DNA of 45,414 nucleotides, taken from contig JBILNK010000010.1 in assembly GCA_044375105.1 (NCBI GenBank), positions 1 to 45,414 of the forward strand, read 5' to 3'. The translations under genes and the position numbers were made by a program. The notes below the pieces were generated by a model. It saw only the letters and a program-made list of their open reading frames with translations, had not been told where the DNA came from and made no database searches. The stretch is from JBIKLM01 sp044375105 (GTDB lineage Bacteria; Planctomycetota; UBA1135; GCA-002686595). Of the stretch, positions 7,619-16,559 are shown in pieces (position 1 is the first letter of the stretch; every line of letters starts with the position of its first letter).

Positions 7619-9901
7619 ATGCGATCCGCGCCCGAGGCTTTCCGTCCGGCCCCCCGGACGAGCGCGAGGCGCCCTCGCCCGCACGCCAGGCAGCAGCCGG
7701 GCCTCTCGCCGGCGTGGCGGCTTCCCCTGGCCCTGGCTTGTCTGCTCGCCCCCGCGGCCTCCTCGGGGCTCGCCGCGGCCCAGGAAATCCCCGGCAGCTA
7801 CCGACCGCCCAGCTACCGGGTGGCGCGCATCCCGGCCGGAACGGCCCCGCCCGAGGTCGACGGCCTGCCCGCGGAGTCCGTCTGGGATCTGGCCGCGCCG
7901 CTGACCGGCTTCGTGCAGGTCGAGCCGCGCCCCGGGGAACCCTGCAGCCAGCGCACCGAACTGCGCCTGCTGCGCGGTGAACGGGCCCTGTACGTGGCCT
8001 ATCTGGCCTACGACGACACGCCGGCCGGCGTGCGCGGCAGCCAGCGCGCCCGGGACGCCAATCTGGACCCGGACGACCGCATCGAGATCCTGCTGGCCAC
8101 GCTCGGCGATGGGCGCAACGCTTTTTGGTTCCAGATCGGCCCCGCCGGAGGCCAGGGCGACGCCCTGATCGGTCTTTCCGGGCAGAGCTTCAACAAGGAC
8201 TGGGACGGGATCTGGCTGGCGCGCACGAAGCGCACCCAGGAGGGCTGGTTCGCCGAGTTCGAGATCCCCTGGGCGACCCTCGATTTCGACCCGAACCTCG
8301 ACCGCTGGGGTTTCAACGCACGCCGCTTCGTCAAACGCCTCGAGGAGGAGTCGCGCTGGTCGGGGGGCGAGCCGGGCCGGCGCTTCTTCGCGCCCGCCGA
8401 ATGCGGCGAACTGCTCGGCATGGAGGGGCTGCAGCGCGGTCTCGGTCTGGATCTCAAGCCCTTCCTGACCGGCAGCTTCCGCGACGAAGGCCCGGGCGGC
8501 GATGTCGATCGGCTCGGCACGGGCGGCTTGGACCTGTTCTGGCGTCCCGGCCCGAACACCAAGGTTTCCTTCTCCGCCAACACCGACTTCGCCGAGGCCG
8601 AGATCGACGACCGGCAGATCAACCTGACCCGCTTCTCGCTGTTTTTTCCCGAGCGGCGCGACTTCTTCGTCGAGGATAGCAGCGCCTACCTGTTCGGGCT
8701 GGGAGGCAACGAGGTGGTGCCCTTCTTCAGCCGACGGATCGGTCTGGACGCCGAGCGCCAAAGGGTGCCGATCCTGGCCGCGGGCAAATTCGTCTATCGC
8801 GACGAGCGCTGGTCCGTGGGGCTGCTCGACGCCGAGGTCGATTCGACCGGCGAGGTCGACGGGCAGAACCTGGCGGTCGCGCGCCTGCAGGGCCGCTTCG
8901 CCGAACAATCGGATGTGGGTCTGATCGCCACCAGCGGGGACCCGGCCTTCGATCGCCAGGCGGGTACGCTCGGCGCCGACATCAATCTGCGCACCAACCA
9001 GCTGCTCGGCGATCGCAACGGGCGTTTCTCGGCCTTCTGGCTGGCGGCCGATGCCGACCCGGACCCCCTGGCGGGTGCGGAGGAAAGCGGACAGTCCTTG
9101 GGGGCCGAGCTCGACTACCCCAATGACCTGTGGGCGCACCGCCTGACCTTCCTGCGCACCGATGAGGACTTCGACCCGCGCCTCGGCTTCGTGGCACGTC
9201 CGGGGGTCGAGCAGTGGCGCGCGGATCTCAACTTCAGGCCGCGTCTCGACGGCGACATCCGCCGGCTGGTGTTCTCGGCCCGCCCCACCTACATCACCGA
9301 CCTGGCCGGCCAGGTCGAGAGCGCGGGGCTCGATCTGACGCCGTTGCGGGTCGATTTCCTGCGCGGCGACAGCGTAAGCCTGCGCATGTCCCGCAATCGC
9401 GAGGTCCTCGTCGAGCCCTTCGAGCTCCCCGACGAGCTCGAAGTCGCGCCGGGCGATTACCGCTTCGATCGCTACGGAGTGGCCTTCGAATCCTCGCAGC
9501 GTCGGGCGGTGGCGCTCGATCTCGAATGGAGCGATGGCGAATTCTATGACGGCCGCCAGCGCCGCACCCAGGCCGAACTGACCTGGTTCCAATCGGCAGC
9601 CTTCAATCTCGGGTTCGACTACGAACTCACCGAGCTGCGCCTCGCCGACGGAGACCGCGACCTGCACGTGGCCGACATCCGCACTTTGGTCTCTTTCCAC
9701 CAGGACCTGTCCGTGCGCACCCAGATCCAGTTCGACAACATCTCATCCGACCTGGGGCTCCTCAGCCAGCTGCGCTGGATCCGCCGCCCCGGCGACGAGC
9801 TGTTCTTGGTCCTGTCCCAGTCCTACCTGGCCGATTCGGACCAGTTCGAGCCGCGCGGCAGCGCCGCGATCCTCAAGCTGGTCTGGACCCTGCGCTTTTG
9901 A
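7619..9901 (+). CDS. CBM9-like / DUF5916 outer-membrane protein
   Basis: 760 residues. The signal peptide ends near LAAAQ (residue 55). Residues about 65-230 are a family-9 carbohydrate-binding-like domain, with PPEVDGLPAESVWDLA, ALYVAYLAYDDTP, DDRIEILLATLGDGRNAFWFQI and GWFAEFEIPWATLDFD. The rest is a DUF5916 region marked by FSLFFPERRDFFVEDSS at about 341 and by many alternating strands, and it ends in VWTLRF. A terminal Phe after an amphipathic strand is typical of an outer-membrane beta-barrel. The family probably binds polysaccharide at the cell surface or forms a pore for it, but no function is established. The ATG at 7619 is the first that gives a complete signal peptide. Confidence 0.8.
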   Translation: MRSAPEAFRPAPRTSARRPRPHARQQPGLSPAWRLPLALACLLAPAASSGLAAAQEIPGSYRPPSYRVARIPAGTAPPEVDGLPAESVWDLAAPLTGFVQVEPRPGEPCSQRTELRLLRGERALYVAYLAYDDTPAGVRGSQRARDANLDPDDRIEILLATLGDGRNAFWFQIGPAGGQGDALIGLSGQSFNKDWDGIWLARTKRTQEGWFAEFEIPWATLDFDPNLDRWGFNARRFVKRLEEESRWSGGEPGRRFFAPAECGELLGMEGLQRGLGLDLKPFLTGSFRDEGPGGDVDRLGTGGLDLFWRPGPNTKVSFSANTDFAEAEIDDRQINLTRFSLFFPERRDFFVEDSSAYLFGLGGNEVVPFFSRRIGLDAERQRVPILAAGKFVYRDERWSVGLLDAEVDSTGEVDGQNLAVARLQGRFAEQSDVGLIATSGDPAFDRQAGTLGADINLRTNQLLGDRNGRFSAFWLAADADPDPLAGAEESGQSLGAELDYPNDLWAHRLTFLRTDEDFDPRLGFVARPGVEQWRADLNFRPRLDGDIRRLVFSARPTYITDLAGQVESAGLDLTPLRVDFLRGDSVSLRMSRNREVLVEPFELPDELEVAPGDYRFDRYGVAFESSQRRAVALDLEWSDGEFYDGRQRRTQAELTWFQSAAFNLGFDYELTELRLADGDRDLHVADIRTLVSFHQDLSVRTQIQFDNISSDLGLLSQLRWIRRPGDELFLVLSQSYLADSDQFEPRGSAAILKLVWTLRF

Positions 9902-10413
9902 CCGGCGACCCAGGGATCGCTACGGGGCCGCGCCCGAGCGGCGCAACCGCCTCGGGGCTTGCGCCGAGGCGGGCCGCGTCCCTCTTCGCAGCGCCCCGGG
10001 CAGGTCCGGGGCCACCGGCGCGAGGCGCTCCGAGGCCCCGGGCTCAGAGGCTCTGAAAGAGAATCCGGCGCACAACGAATCCACTGCAGCCGCCGGATGG
10101 CGCCCCAAAGGCATATGGATTGGCTGGCTCGACTGCTGAGGCGCAGCCCGATTGGATTCTCGTTCTTGTCAAAGGTCGGAGGGGCGATCAGGGCCGATCA
10201 CCCCATCGGCGGCGCGCCGACCATCAACGCCACGAGGCCTCCCAGGGTCCAGTATCGGGAAGGGTGACCGCACGGAAGGCGAGCCCTGGAACAACGTCTC
10301 CATCGGCCGGAAGACCCCCATCAGCCCCTTCGAGGTCGAGAACCGAAATCGAGCTCGAGAGCAGGGATGCTGCCAGGCTGCAGCGGCGCAGGGCCGACCG
10401 CCCCGATCACGCT
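9902..10413. other. gene-free stretch between convergent genes
   Basis: I see no credible coding sequence in these 512 bases. The first part follows the DUF5916 gene and its opening resembles the start of the dispersed 3' element (TGACCGGCGA, then GCGCCCGAGCGGC). The centre holds a full copy of that element in the opposite orientation. Nothing recognisable lies between about 10180 and 10413. Confidence 0.6.
10043..10174 (-). repeat. dispersed 3' element, copy B
   Basis: Read on the minus strand it shows TTTGACAAGAACGAGAATCC, CGGGCTGCGCC, AGTCGAGCCAGCC, ATATGCCTTTGG, GCGCCATCCGGCGGC and finally GGCGCAC with GATTCTCTTTC. The outer GAGAATCC and GATTCTC form an inverted repeat. This copy lies about 240 bp beyond the end of the coiled-coil gene instead of touching its stop codon. 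Confidence 0.65.
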
Positions 10414-11730
10414 TCAGGGCTCGTTCAGGCGCTCGGTCAGGCGGCGGAACTCGCGCTCGAGTTCGGCGTTCTCGAAGCCCTTGAGCGGCGGAACCTGGAG
10501 ACGCAGCAGGGCCTTGAAATTGCGTTCGCCCTCGCGCAGCAGCTCGGTCACCTGGCTGGATAGCTCAACGGTCTTGTAGGTGTTCTCCGCGTCGCGCAGG
10601 CGCAGCTCGACGGCCTTGTTCTGGACCTCGACCGCTGCGGCCTGCTCGCCCAGATACCGGGCGTAATTCTGGCAGGCCTCCTCGGTCAGGCGATTCGAGC
10701 GCATGTTCTGCTCGAGCAGGCCGCGATCGCCGCCGCTGCGCATGGCATCCCCCGCCTCGCGGATGTTCTTGCGCGCCCGCTCGGCCAGCTCGCCGAGCTT
10801 GGGCAGTTGCTCCAGGCGCACCCGCCGCACGAAGTCGTCCTGGACGCGATCCAGGATGCGGATCAGCACCAGATAGCTGCCGTAGTAGCGCCGCGCCAGC
10901 TCCAGGGACTCGCCGGACTCGCGGGTCAGCTTCTCGAGCTGCTCGGTCAGGAGCCGCACGTTGTCGAAGGCCACACACATCTCGACGAAGTCCTCGCCGG
11001 AGACCGTGCCGAGCAGGGCCCGACCGGCGGCCGGGTCGACCGCCAGTCCCATCTGGCGCAGGCCCTCGAGGAAGCTCTGCTCGAGCTCAACACAGGTCTG
11101 CTCCGCTTCGGCGATCGCCAGTTCCCGCTCGGCGATGCGTGCGTCCAGGTCCTCGCGCGAAAGCTCGAGCACCTTGCCGATGCGCGACAGCTCGGCCTCG
11201 CTGGAGGCCGAGAGCCGGGCTTCGCGGTCGCCGGCGTTCTGGCGGCGCAGCTCCTCCATGCGCTGGCGTTCGGCGCGCAGCTTGCCACGCGTGTCGGTCA
11301 GCCCCGAGAGTTCCAGGGCCTCGATGGCCTGGTCGAGCAGGCGATCGATGCTGGCCTGGTTGGATTGCTGGTCCTCGCCGAACCAGCGCGAGCGCGGCAA
11401 GCGCCCGTGCTTGGCGTAGCGCTCGGCGGCCTCGCGCAGGGGCCCAAGCAACTCGCGGGACAAGCGCCGGCGCTGGGCTTCGAGCGCTTCGAGCCGGAGC
11501 CGCTCGAGCTCCTCCGCGCGCTGTTCCGCGGTCTCGGCGGGGGTCTGGTCCGCGGAGCGCTCGGGGATCTCTGCCCCGGGGGCGGCGGGCCAAACGGGCA
11601 CCTGGCGCTCGCCCGCCTCCCCCGAGCGAGACGCAGTTGCAGACGACTGGGCCGGCGACGGATTGGCCGCCGCGGCCCAAAGACCCAGGCCGAGAGCCGC
11701 GGCCAGAAGGGGCAAAAGTATCGATCGCAT
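10414..11730 (-). CDS. secreted coiled-coil protein downstream of tonB
   Basis: 438 residues. A signal peptide (MRSILLPLLAAALGLGLWAA, cleavage near SPAQ, residue 28) is followed by a low-complexity linker and then almost continuous charged helix (about residues 65-430), with long heptad-like runs such as AEQRAEELERLRLEALEAQ and ESGESLELARRYYGSYLV. I do not recognise a named family. It is the last gene of the minus-strand run TPR, exbB, exbD, tonB. In Proteobacteria, some ExbB/ExbD/TonB clusters carry a secreted coiled-coil DUF3450 protein, and this protein could play the same part as a periplasmic partner of the motor; that is inference. A 261-bp gap holding a 3' element separates it from tonB, so it may have its own promoter. 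Confidence 0.7.
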   Translation of the reverse strand: MRSILLPLLAAALGLGLWAAAANPSPAQSSATASRSGEAGERQVPVWPAAPGAEIPERSADQTPAETAEQRAEELERLRLEALEAQRRRLSRELLGPLREAAERYAKHGRLPRSRWFGEDQQSNQASIDRLLDQAIEALELSGLTDTRGKLRAERQRMEELRRQNAGDREARLSASSEAELSRIGKVLELSREDLDARIAERELAIAEAEQTCVELEQSFLEGLRQMGLAVDPAAGRALLGTVSGEDFVEMCVAFDNVRLLTEQLEKLTRESGESLELARRYYGSYLVLIRILDRVQDDFVRRVRLEQLPKLGELAERARKNIREAGDAMRSGGDRGLLEQNMRSNRLTEEACQNYARYLGEQAAAVEVQNKAVELRLRDAENTYKTVELSSQVTELLREGERNFKALLRLQVPPLKGFENAELEREFRRLTERLNEP

Positions 11731-11870
11731 GGCTTGATGCCATGGTACGCAGCGCGGCCCCGGGCCTTTGCGATTGCGGCGGCAACAGGCGCGGCGGAGC
11801 TCGGCAGCCCGCCCCTGCCGGCGCCCGGCCGCTGGGCCGTCCAGAACCGCAGGGCGCGCTCGCAGTCTGG

Positions 11871-11994
11871 GAAGGAATCGGCGCGTCGCGACGCTCCCGC
11901 CCCGAGGCGGCCGCCAGATGGCGACCGAATGGCATCGGACGGGCGGGTCTGGCCGACCGTGCGCAGCCCGAATCAGTGATTCCTCAGCTGGTCA
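11871..11994 (-). repeat. dispersed 3' element, copy C, starting at the tonB stop
   Basis: On the minus strand the element begins with the TGA of the tonB-like gene: TGACCAGCTGAGGAATC, CGGGCTGCGCACGGTC, CCGCCCGTCCGATGCC, GTCGCCATCTGGCGGCC, then CGCGCCGATTCC. It fills most of the gap between tonB and the coiled-coil gene, so it may separate their transcripts. Confidence 0.65.
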
Positions 11995-12795
11995 GGGCGG
12001 CCCGCGCCGCGTGTCGATCTGGAAGCGATAGCGGCAGCGGGGCTGGCCCGAGCGCTCGAGTGCCCGGGGGTCGAAACGCCAGCGCCGGGCCGCGGTCAAG
12101 GCGGCCTGGTCGAGCGCCTCGTGGCCCGTGCTCTCCACCAGGACCACCCCCCCCACCAACCCCTCTGGATCGACGGCGAACTCGACCAGCGCGACCCCGG
12201 CCAGGCCGGAGCGCTGGAGTTCGGGGCCGATCCAGGGCTCCTCGCGATAGAGCGTCAGGCCATCCAGAGCCCGCCCCTCGAGCAGGATCGGCGGCGCTTG
12301 GCCGGGCAGCCCCGAAGGCGCGCTGGCCGCTTCGGGGGCCGGCAGGGGCGCCGCCCCGAGCAGCTCCCCCAGGGAGCGCGGGGGCGGCCGCAGCCGTTCG
12401 AGCCGGCTGTGCTCGCGCGCCCCTTCGCCGCGGGCTTCGAGCAGCCGTGCCGGAGGGGCCGCGCGGCCCCCCTCCGGCAGCTCCCACGCCGGGGGCCGGG
12501 CCCCCAGCGGCTCCAGGGGCCGGGCTTCAGGCGCCAGCCTGAGCCCCAGGCCGGGGGCCCGCGGCGCCTCGGCCAGGCCGGGGCGGGAAGCGCCTCCGGC
12601 GCTCGACAGCAAGCGGGCGCTCTCCAGGGCGTCCAGGGCGGTCACCTCGACCGGGCGGGCGAGGCCCGGCTGCGCCGGCTTCGGCGGGAGCACGTCCATC
12701 GGCCTCCAAACCCCGGTCAACACCACGGCCGCATGCAAGCCGGCCGCGATGGCGGTCGGCCGGCCCCAGCCCGGAGATCGGAAAGCGCGCTCCAT
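11992..12795 (-). CDS. tonB: TonB-family energy transducer
   Basis: 267 residues. One N-terminal transmembrane segment (about residues 13-31, with His at 21 as in the TonB anchor helix) is followed by a long Pro/Ala-rich periplasmic spacer. The C-terminal TonB fold covers about 195-262: PELQRSGLAGVALVEFAVD, GHEALDQAALTAARRWRF and CRYRFQI, matching the strand-helix-strand core. TonB couples the inner-membrane proton motive force, through ExbB and ExbD, to outer-membrane receptors. It follows exbD by 12 bp in the same operon. Its stop codon lies inside copy C of the dispersed 3' element. Which receptor it serves cannot be told; none lies in the window. Confidence 0.85.
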   Translation of the reverse strand: MERAFRSPGWGRPTAIAAGLHAAVVLTGVWRPMDVLPPKPAQPGLARPVEVTALDALESARLLSSAGGASRPGLAEAPRAPGLGLRLAPEARPLEPLGARPPAWELPEGGRAAPPARLLEARGEGAREHSRLERLRPPPRSLGELLGAAPLPAPEAASAPSGLPGQAPPILLEGRALDGLTLYREEPWIGPELQRSGLAGVALVEFAVDPEGLVGGVVLVESTGHEALDQAALTAARRWRFDPRALERSGQPRCRYRFQIDTRRGPP

Positions 12796-12807
12796 ACTCC
12801 GCGGGGC

Positions 12808-13233
12808 TCAACGCCCGGGCTCACCCTCCGGCTGGGCCAGGAGCAGCACGCGCCCGGCCCCGACGGCGCGCAGGCGGTCGAGCAGCCCGGCCACGGCGCG
12901 GTGCTGCGCCGAAGCCGCCGCTTGCACCAGCAGCCCGAGCTCGGGATCCGCGGCGAGCCGCTCGGCCACCAGGCCTTCGATCTCGGGCAGCGGCCGCGGC
13001 TCGCCGGCCAACGCGTAGCCCCCGTCGGGCAGCACCGAGAGCAGCAGCAGGGCCCGCGGCGACTCGCTGACGCCGCTGCTGGCGCGCGGCAGTTCCACCG
13101 GTAGCGCATAGCTGCGCACCAGGCGCGCCGCCGAGAGCATCAACACCGCCAGCAGCAGGAAGATCACGTCGAGCAGCGGCAGCAGCTCGAGGCGCGCGCG
13201 CGGCAGGCGGGTGTGGAAACGCCGGGGTCCCAT
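12808..13233 (-). CDS. exbD: ExbD/TolR-family biopolymer transport protein
   Basis: 141 residues with the ExbD layout: a short basic cytoplasmic N-terminus, one transmembrane segment LLPLLDVIFLLLAVLML (about residues 18-34) and a small periplasmic domain. Asp22 in LLDVIF sits where E. coli ExbD has its essential proton-path Asp. It starts 7 bp after exbB and is followed by tonB, so the three-gene motor order is intact. Confidence 0.9.
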   Translation of the reverse strand: MGPRRFHTRLPRARLELLPLLDVIFLLLAVLMLSAARLVRSYALPVELPRASSGVSESPRALLLLSVLPDGGYALAGEPRPLPEIEGLVAERLAADPELGLLVQAAASAQHRAVAGLLDRLRAVGAGRVLLLAQPEGEPGR

Positions 13234-13240
13234 GGTGCCT

Positions 13241-13744
13241 TCAGCCGGCCCGCGCGAGCAGCCGTCGGCCCTCGCGCTCGAGGTCGGCCAGGCGGGCTTC
13301 GACGCGCCCGCGCAGCCAGTTGTAGGGCAAGAGAGCGCACAGGGCGATCACCAGGCCGGAGGCGGTGGTGATCAGCGCTTCGGCCACGCCGCCGCTGACC
13401 GCCAGGGGATCGCCGCCAACCTCCGCGCTCAGGCGCGAGAACGAATCGATGATGCCGAGCACGGTGCCGAGGATGCCCAGCATCGGGGCTGCGGTGATGG
13501 TCGTGTCGAGCAGCGCCAGCCCGCGCTCGATGCGGCGCTGCTCAGCCAAGATCGCCATTTCGATGGCCGGCAGGTCGCGCTGTTCCAGGGCCAGACGCCG
13601 CAGCTGATCCTCCAGCGCGGCGCGCGGCGAGAGCTCGCGCTGGCGGCGCAGGAACCACAGGCGCTCGATCAGCACCGCCAAGCTGGCGATCGAGAGGAAC
13701 AACAGCGGCCACATGACCGGACCGCCGCGCAGGAACCAGTCCAT
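13241..13744 (-). CDS. exbB: ExbB/TolQ/MotA-family proton channel protein
   Basis: 167 residues. The first transmembrane helix (about 11-27) carries the start of the MotA/TolQ/ExbB pattern. The C-terminal half holds the family core: LLDTTITAAPMLGILGTVLGIIDSF around residues 79-103 and GGVAEALITTASGLVIALCALLPYN around 118-142, covering helices 2 and 3. It forms the stator channel with ExbD. Its ATG overlaps the TGA of the upstream TPR gene (TGATG), so the two are probably translationally coupled, which suggests that the TPR protein works with this motor. Confidence 0.9.
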   Translation of the reverse strand: MDWFLRGGPVMWPLLFLSIASLAVLIERLWFLRRQRELSPRAALEDQLRRLALEQRDLPAIEMAILAEQRRIERGLALLDTTITAAPMLGILGTVLGIIDSFSRLSAEVGGDPLAVSGGVAEALITTASGLVIALCALLPYNWLRGRVEARLADLEREGRRLLARAG

Positions 13745-15246
13745 CAGCGGGCTCCCCCCAGCAGGGCCTCGATCTCGGCGTCGCGGCCGACCAATTCGAG
13801 GTAGGCTCGGTAGCTGGCCTCGGCCCCGGCCCGATCGCCGAGGTACAGGCGCTGGATGTGCCCGAGCTCGAGCCAAGCGGCGCTGAGGTCGCGGCGCTTG
13901 ATCAGCGCCGCTTCCAGGGAGCGGGCGGCCTCGGCATAGCGCTGCCCGCGCAGCTGCAGCAGCCCGCGGTTGTAGAGCGCCTCGGCCTCGAGCGGGGCGA
14001 AGGCCGCACGCTCGAAGCAGCGCTCGGCCGCGGCCAGGTCCAGGCGCTCGAACTCCAGCAGCCCGCGCTCGTACCAAGCCCGCGGACCGAGCGACGTGGC
14101 CGTGGAGGGATCGGGGCACAGGTCGGCGACCAGGGCCAAACCCTCCGCCAACCGCCCGGCGCGCCGCAGGGCCGCAACCGCCTCGAGGCGCAGCTCCGGG
14201 TCGGCGCGCAGCGCCTCGGAGAGCGTCTCGTACAGGGCATAGGCCTCGGCCCCGCGGCCGGCGTCGACCCGCCCGCGCAGCACGCGCTGCCAGGCGCGCG
14301 GATCGTCGGGCCGGGCCTGGGCCCGGGACAGAGCGATCGCGTCGGCCACGTCGGGGGCGCGCTCGAACAGGTAGGCCAGTCCGTCCAGGGCGCCCTCGCG
14401 GGCGGCATCGCGGGCCAGAGCCCGGCTGTAGGCCGCGAGCGCCTCGAGGGGCTCCCCGGCGGCGATGGCGGCCGCGCCGGCCAGCTCGAGCAGGCGCGCG
14501 CGCGGCTCTCCGACCAGCAGCGGTTTCGACTCGAGCCAGGCCTCCCGGGCGCGCCCGGCCGCCAGCAGCCGCTCGACCAGCTCGGCGCGCAGGGAGTGCG
14601 CCGGATCGTCCCGGTCGAGGTGCCCGCGCAGGAGCGCCAAGGCCCCCTCCTCCTCGCCGCGGCGGGCCAGCAGGCGCGCCTTCAGCACCAAACCCTGGGG
14701 CAATTCCGGGGCCTGGAGCAGCAGCTTCTCGAGCTCCTGCTCGGCGCGCGGCAGCTGGCCCTCGGAGAACAGCACGTCGGCCAGTTCGAGCCGCGCCGGC
14801 CCGCAGCGCGGGTAGTTGTCGAGCAGCGTCTCGAGCAGGGCCAGGGCGTCCAGGGCACGGCCCGCGGCGCGCAGCGTGCGCGCGTGCTCCAGGCGCACGG
14901 CCGGGCTGCGGCCGCGCTGGATCGTCGACAAGCGATCGAAGGCCTCGAGGGCCGTTTCGAAGCGGCCGGCCGTCGCCGCGAGGCGCGCCTCCCAGAGCAG
15001 CAGCTCGGCGTCGTAGCCCTCCGGGACCTCGCGCTGCGCGCGCCCGAGGGCCTCGAGGGCCAGCTCGTGCTGGCCGCTGCCGTGGGCCCGCGCGACCTCG
15101 TCCAGCGCCTCGGCAAGGGGATCGAAACCGCGCGGCGCAGCGCCCGTCTGGGCCGCCGCGGCCGGCAGCAGCAAGAGCCACAGGGCCAGGCACAGGGCGC
15201 GCCGCGTTTGTGGGGCGGACGGCGCGGTGGACGGAGCGCTGCACAT
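13744..15246 (-). CDS. secreted TPR-repeat protein, first gene of the TonB operon
   Basis: 500 residues with a signal peptide (RRALCLALWLLLLPAAAAQ, ending near residue 33). The rest is a long series of helix pairs of TPR type, for example QHELALEALGRAQREVP, FETALEAFDRLS, EPLEALAAYSRALARD, LAAAERCFERAAFAP, YAEAARSLEAALIKR and RAGAEASYRAYLELV. It is probably a periplasmic scaffold. Secreted TPR proteins are known next to ExbB/ExbD/TonB sets in other phyla. The one-base overlap with exbB and the shared strand make a common operon near certain. The ATG at 15246 gives the signal peptide; the open frame upstream has no such feature. The promoter should lie in the 238-bp gap shared with the SPFH genes. 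Confidence 0.8.
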   Translation of the reverse strand: MCSAPSTAPSAPQTRRALCLALWLLLLPAAAAQTGAAPRGFDPLAEALDEVARAHGSGQHELALEALGRAQREVPEGYDAELLLWEARLAATAGRFETALEAFDRLSTIQRGRSPAVRLEHARTLRAAGRALDALALLETLLDNYPRCGPARLELADVLFSEGQLPRAEQELEKLLLQAPELPQGLVLKARLLARRGEEEGALALLRGHLDRDDPAHSLRAELVERLLAAGRAREAWLESKPLLVGEPRARLLELAGAAAIAAGEPLEALAAYSRALARDAAREGALDGLAYLFERAPDVADAIALSRAQARPDDPRAWQRVLRGRVDAGRGAEAYALYETLSEALRADPELRLEAVAALRRAGRLAEGLALVADLCPDPSTATSLGPRAWYERGLLEFERLDLAAAERCFERAAFAPLEAEALYNRGLLQLRGQRYAEAARSLEAALIKRRDLSAAWLELGHIQRLYLGDRAGAEASYRAYLELVGRDAEIEALLGGAR

Positions 15247-15484
15247 GCACGGCAGTGTGACCAGCGGCCGCCCCGCGCCCAAGCTCCCGGGCCTGGCGCC
15301 GGAGCAGCTTTGATCCAGCCTGGCCTTTGGAGAGGACCGCTGACCTATCGGGAGCACGCCGGCGGACGCACGCCTCGCTCCGCTCCCAGCGCCATGGACG
15401 GCACGGCCCTTGCTCTGCGGGCCAAGTCCCCGACCCGCAACCCGGCGCGCGCCGCCCGCCCGCCCGAGGCCCCGAAATCCCCCC

Positions 15485-16534
15485 ATGGCCGCCCCCCGCC
15501 CCGTCCGATCCAAAGCGCCGCTGCATTGGCTGTGGCGCCTGCCCACCGCCGCAGCCCTGACCGGATTCCTGATCGCCAGCCGCGCTCCGCGGCCCCTGTG
15601 GGTCGAGCTCGAGCCCACCGAGGTGGCCCTGTCCTGGTCGATGCTGGACGGCCGCAGCGAGCTCGTCGAAGCGCCGGGCTGGCACCTGGTCCTGCCGCTG
15701 CTCGAGCGCTTCGAGCGCTTCGGCAAGGCGTCGAGGCAACTGCGTCTGGAGGGCGATTCGTACCAGGGGGCGCTGCGTCAGCCGCTGCTGACCGTGCGCT
15801 CCTCGGATGGTTCGGAGTTTTGGTTCGAGGACCTGGTGGTCCAGTACGAGCTCGACCCGCAGGCCCTGGCCACGGCGCCGCGCGGGACCGGGGAAGAGCG
15901 CGAGCAAGCGGCCCTGGGCGCCCTGACCCGGGCGGTGCTGGGCGAGGAGTTCGGGCGCCTTTCGGTGCAGGAGAGCGTCGATCCGGAGCGCCTGGACGCG
16001 GCCAAGCGCGCCAGCATCGAGCGGCTCTGCAAGCTGCTCAGGCCCGAGGGCCTGCGCGTGACGCAGATCCTGACCGCCAAGCCGCAGTTCGACCGCCAAT
16101 ACGAGAAGGCGATCGCCGACCGCAAGCTGCTCGAGCAGGAAGCGCTGCGCCTGGCCCAGGAGCTCGAAACCGCCAACACGGCGCGCCCCCAGGCCCTGGC
16201 GGCGGCGGAACGGGAGGGTCAGCGCAGCCTCGATGAGCTCGAGAGCGATCTGGTGCGCCAGCGCCTCGGCGCCGAGACCGAGCTGGTCAAGGAGCGCTCG
16301 GCCGCCGAGACGGCCGCCCTGCAGCGCGAGGGCGAAGCGCGGGCCAAGAAGGCCCAGCTGCTGGCCGAAGCCGCCGCCGCCCAAGCCGCGCGCGTCGAAG
16401 CGCGGCGCTCCCTGGAGGCCCAGGTCGCGGCCCTGGCCGCCCACGGCCCGATCCACGTGCGCCAAGCGCTGATCGCGGCGCTGGCCAAGGTTCCCCTGCG
16501 GCTCGAGCCCGAGCCCGCGGCCCCCGCCCGCTGA
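15485..16534 (+). CDS. SPFH/band-7 family membrane protein (first of pair)
   Basis: 349 residues. A short N-terminal transmembrane segment (about 16-32, LWRLPTAAALTGFLIAS) is followed by a band-7/SPFH domain (about 38-190, with GWHLVLPLLERFERF, FWFEDLVVQYELDP and LRPEGLRVTQILTAKPQF). An Ala/Glu/Lys-rich coiled coil follows (about 195-320) and the tail is short. SPFH proteins assemble into large membrane-anchored ring or cage oligomers, such as HflK/HflC, prohibitin and flotillin. The adjacent second SPFH gene, 25 bp downstream, suggests a hetero-oligomer. No FtsH gene is nearby. It is divergent from the TonB operon. Confidence 0.8.
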   Translation: MAAPRPVRSKAPLHWLWRLPTAAALTGFLIASRAPRPLWVELEPTEVALSWSMLDGRSELVEAPGWHLVLPLLERFERFGKASRQLRLEGDSYQGALRQPLLTVRSSDGSEFWFEDLVVQYELDPQALATAPRGTGEEREQAALGALTRAVLGEEFGRLSVQESVDPERLDAAKRASIERLCKLLRPEGLRVTQILTAKPQFDRQYEKAIADRKLLEQEALRLAQELETANTARPQALAAAEREGQRSLDELESDLVRQRLGAETELVKERSAAETAALQREGEARAKKAQLLAEAAAAQAARVEARRSLEAQVAALAAHGPIHVRQALIAALAKVPLRLEPEPAAPAR

Positions 16535-16559
16535 AGCGCGCTCCTGCCCCTCCCCTCCC

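Noticed and set aside
9959..10267. A 102-codon plus-strand open frame in the gap after the DUF5916 gene
   Set aside because: It runs across the dispersed 3' element, is very Arg/Gly/Pro-rich and has no start signal or recognisable feature.
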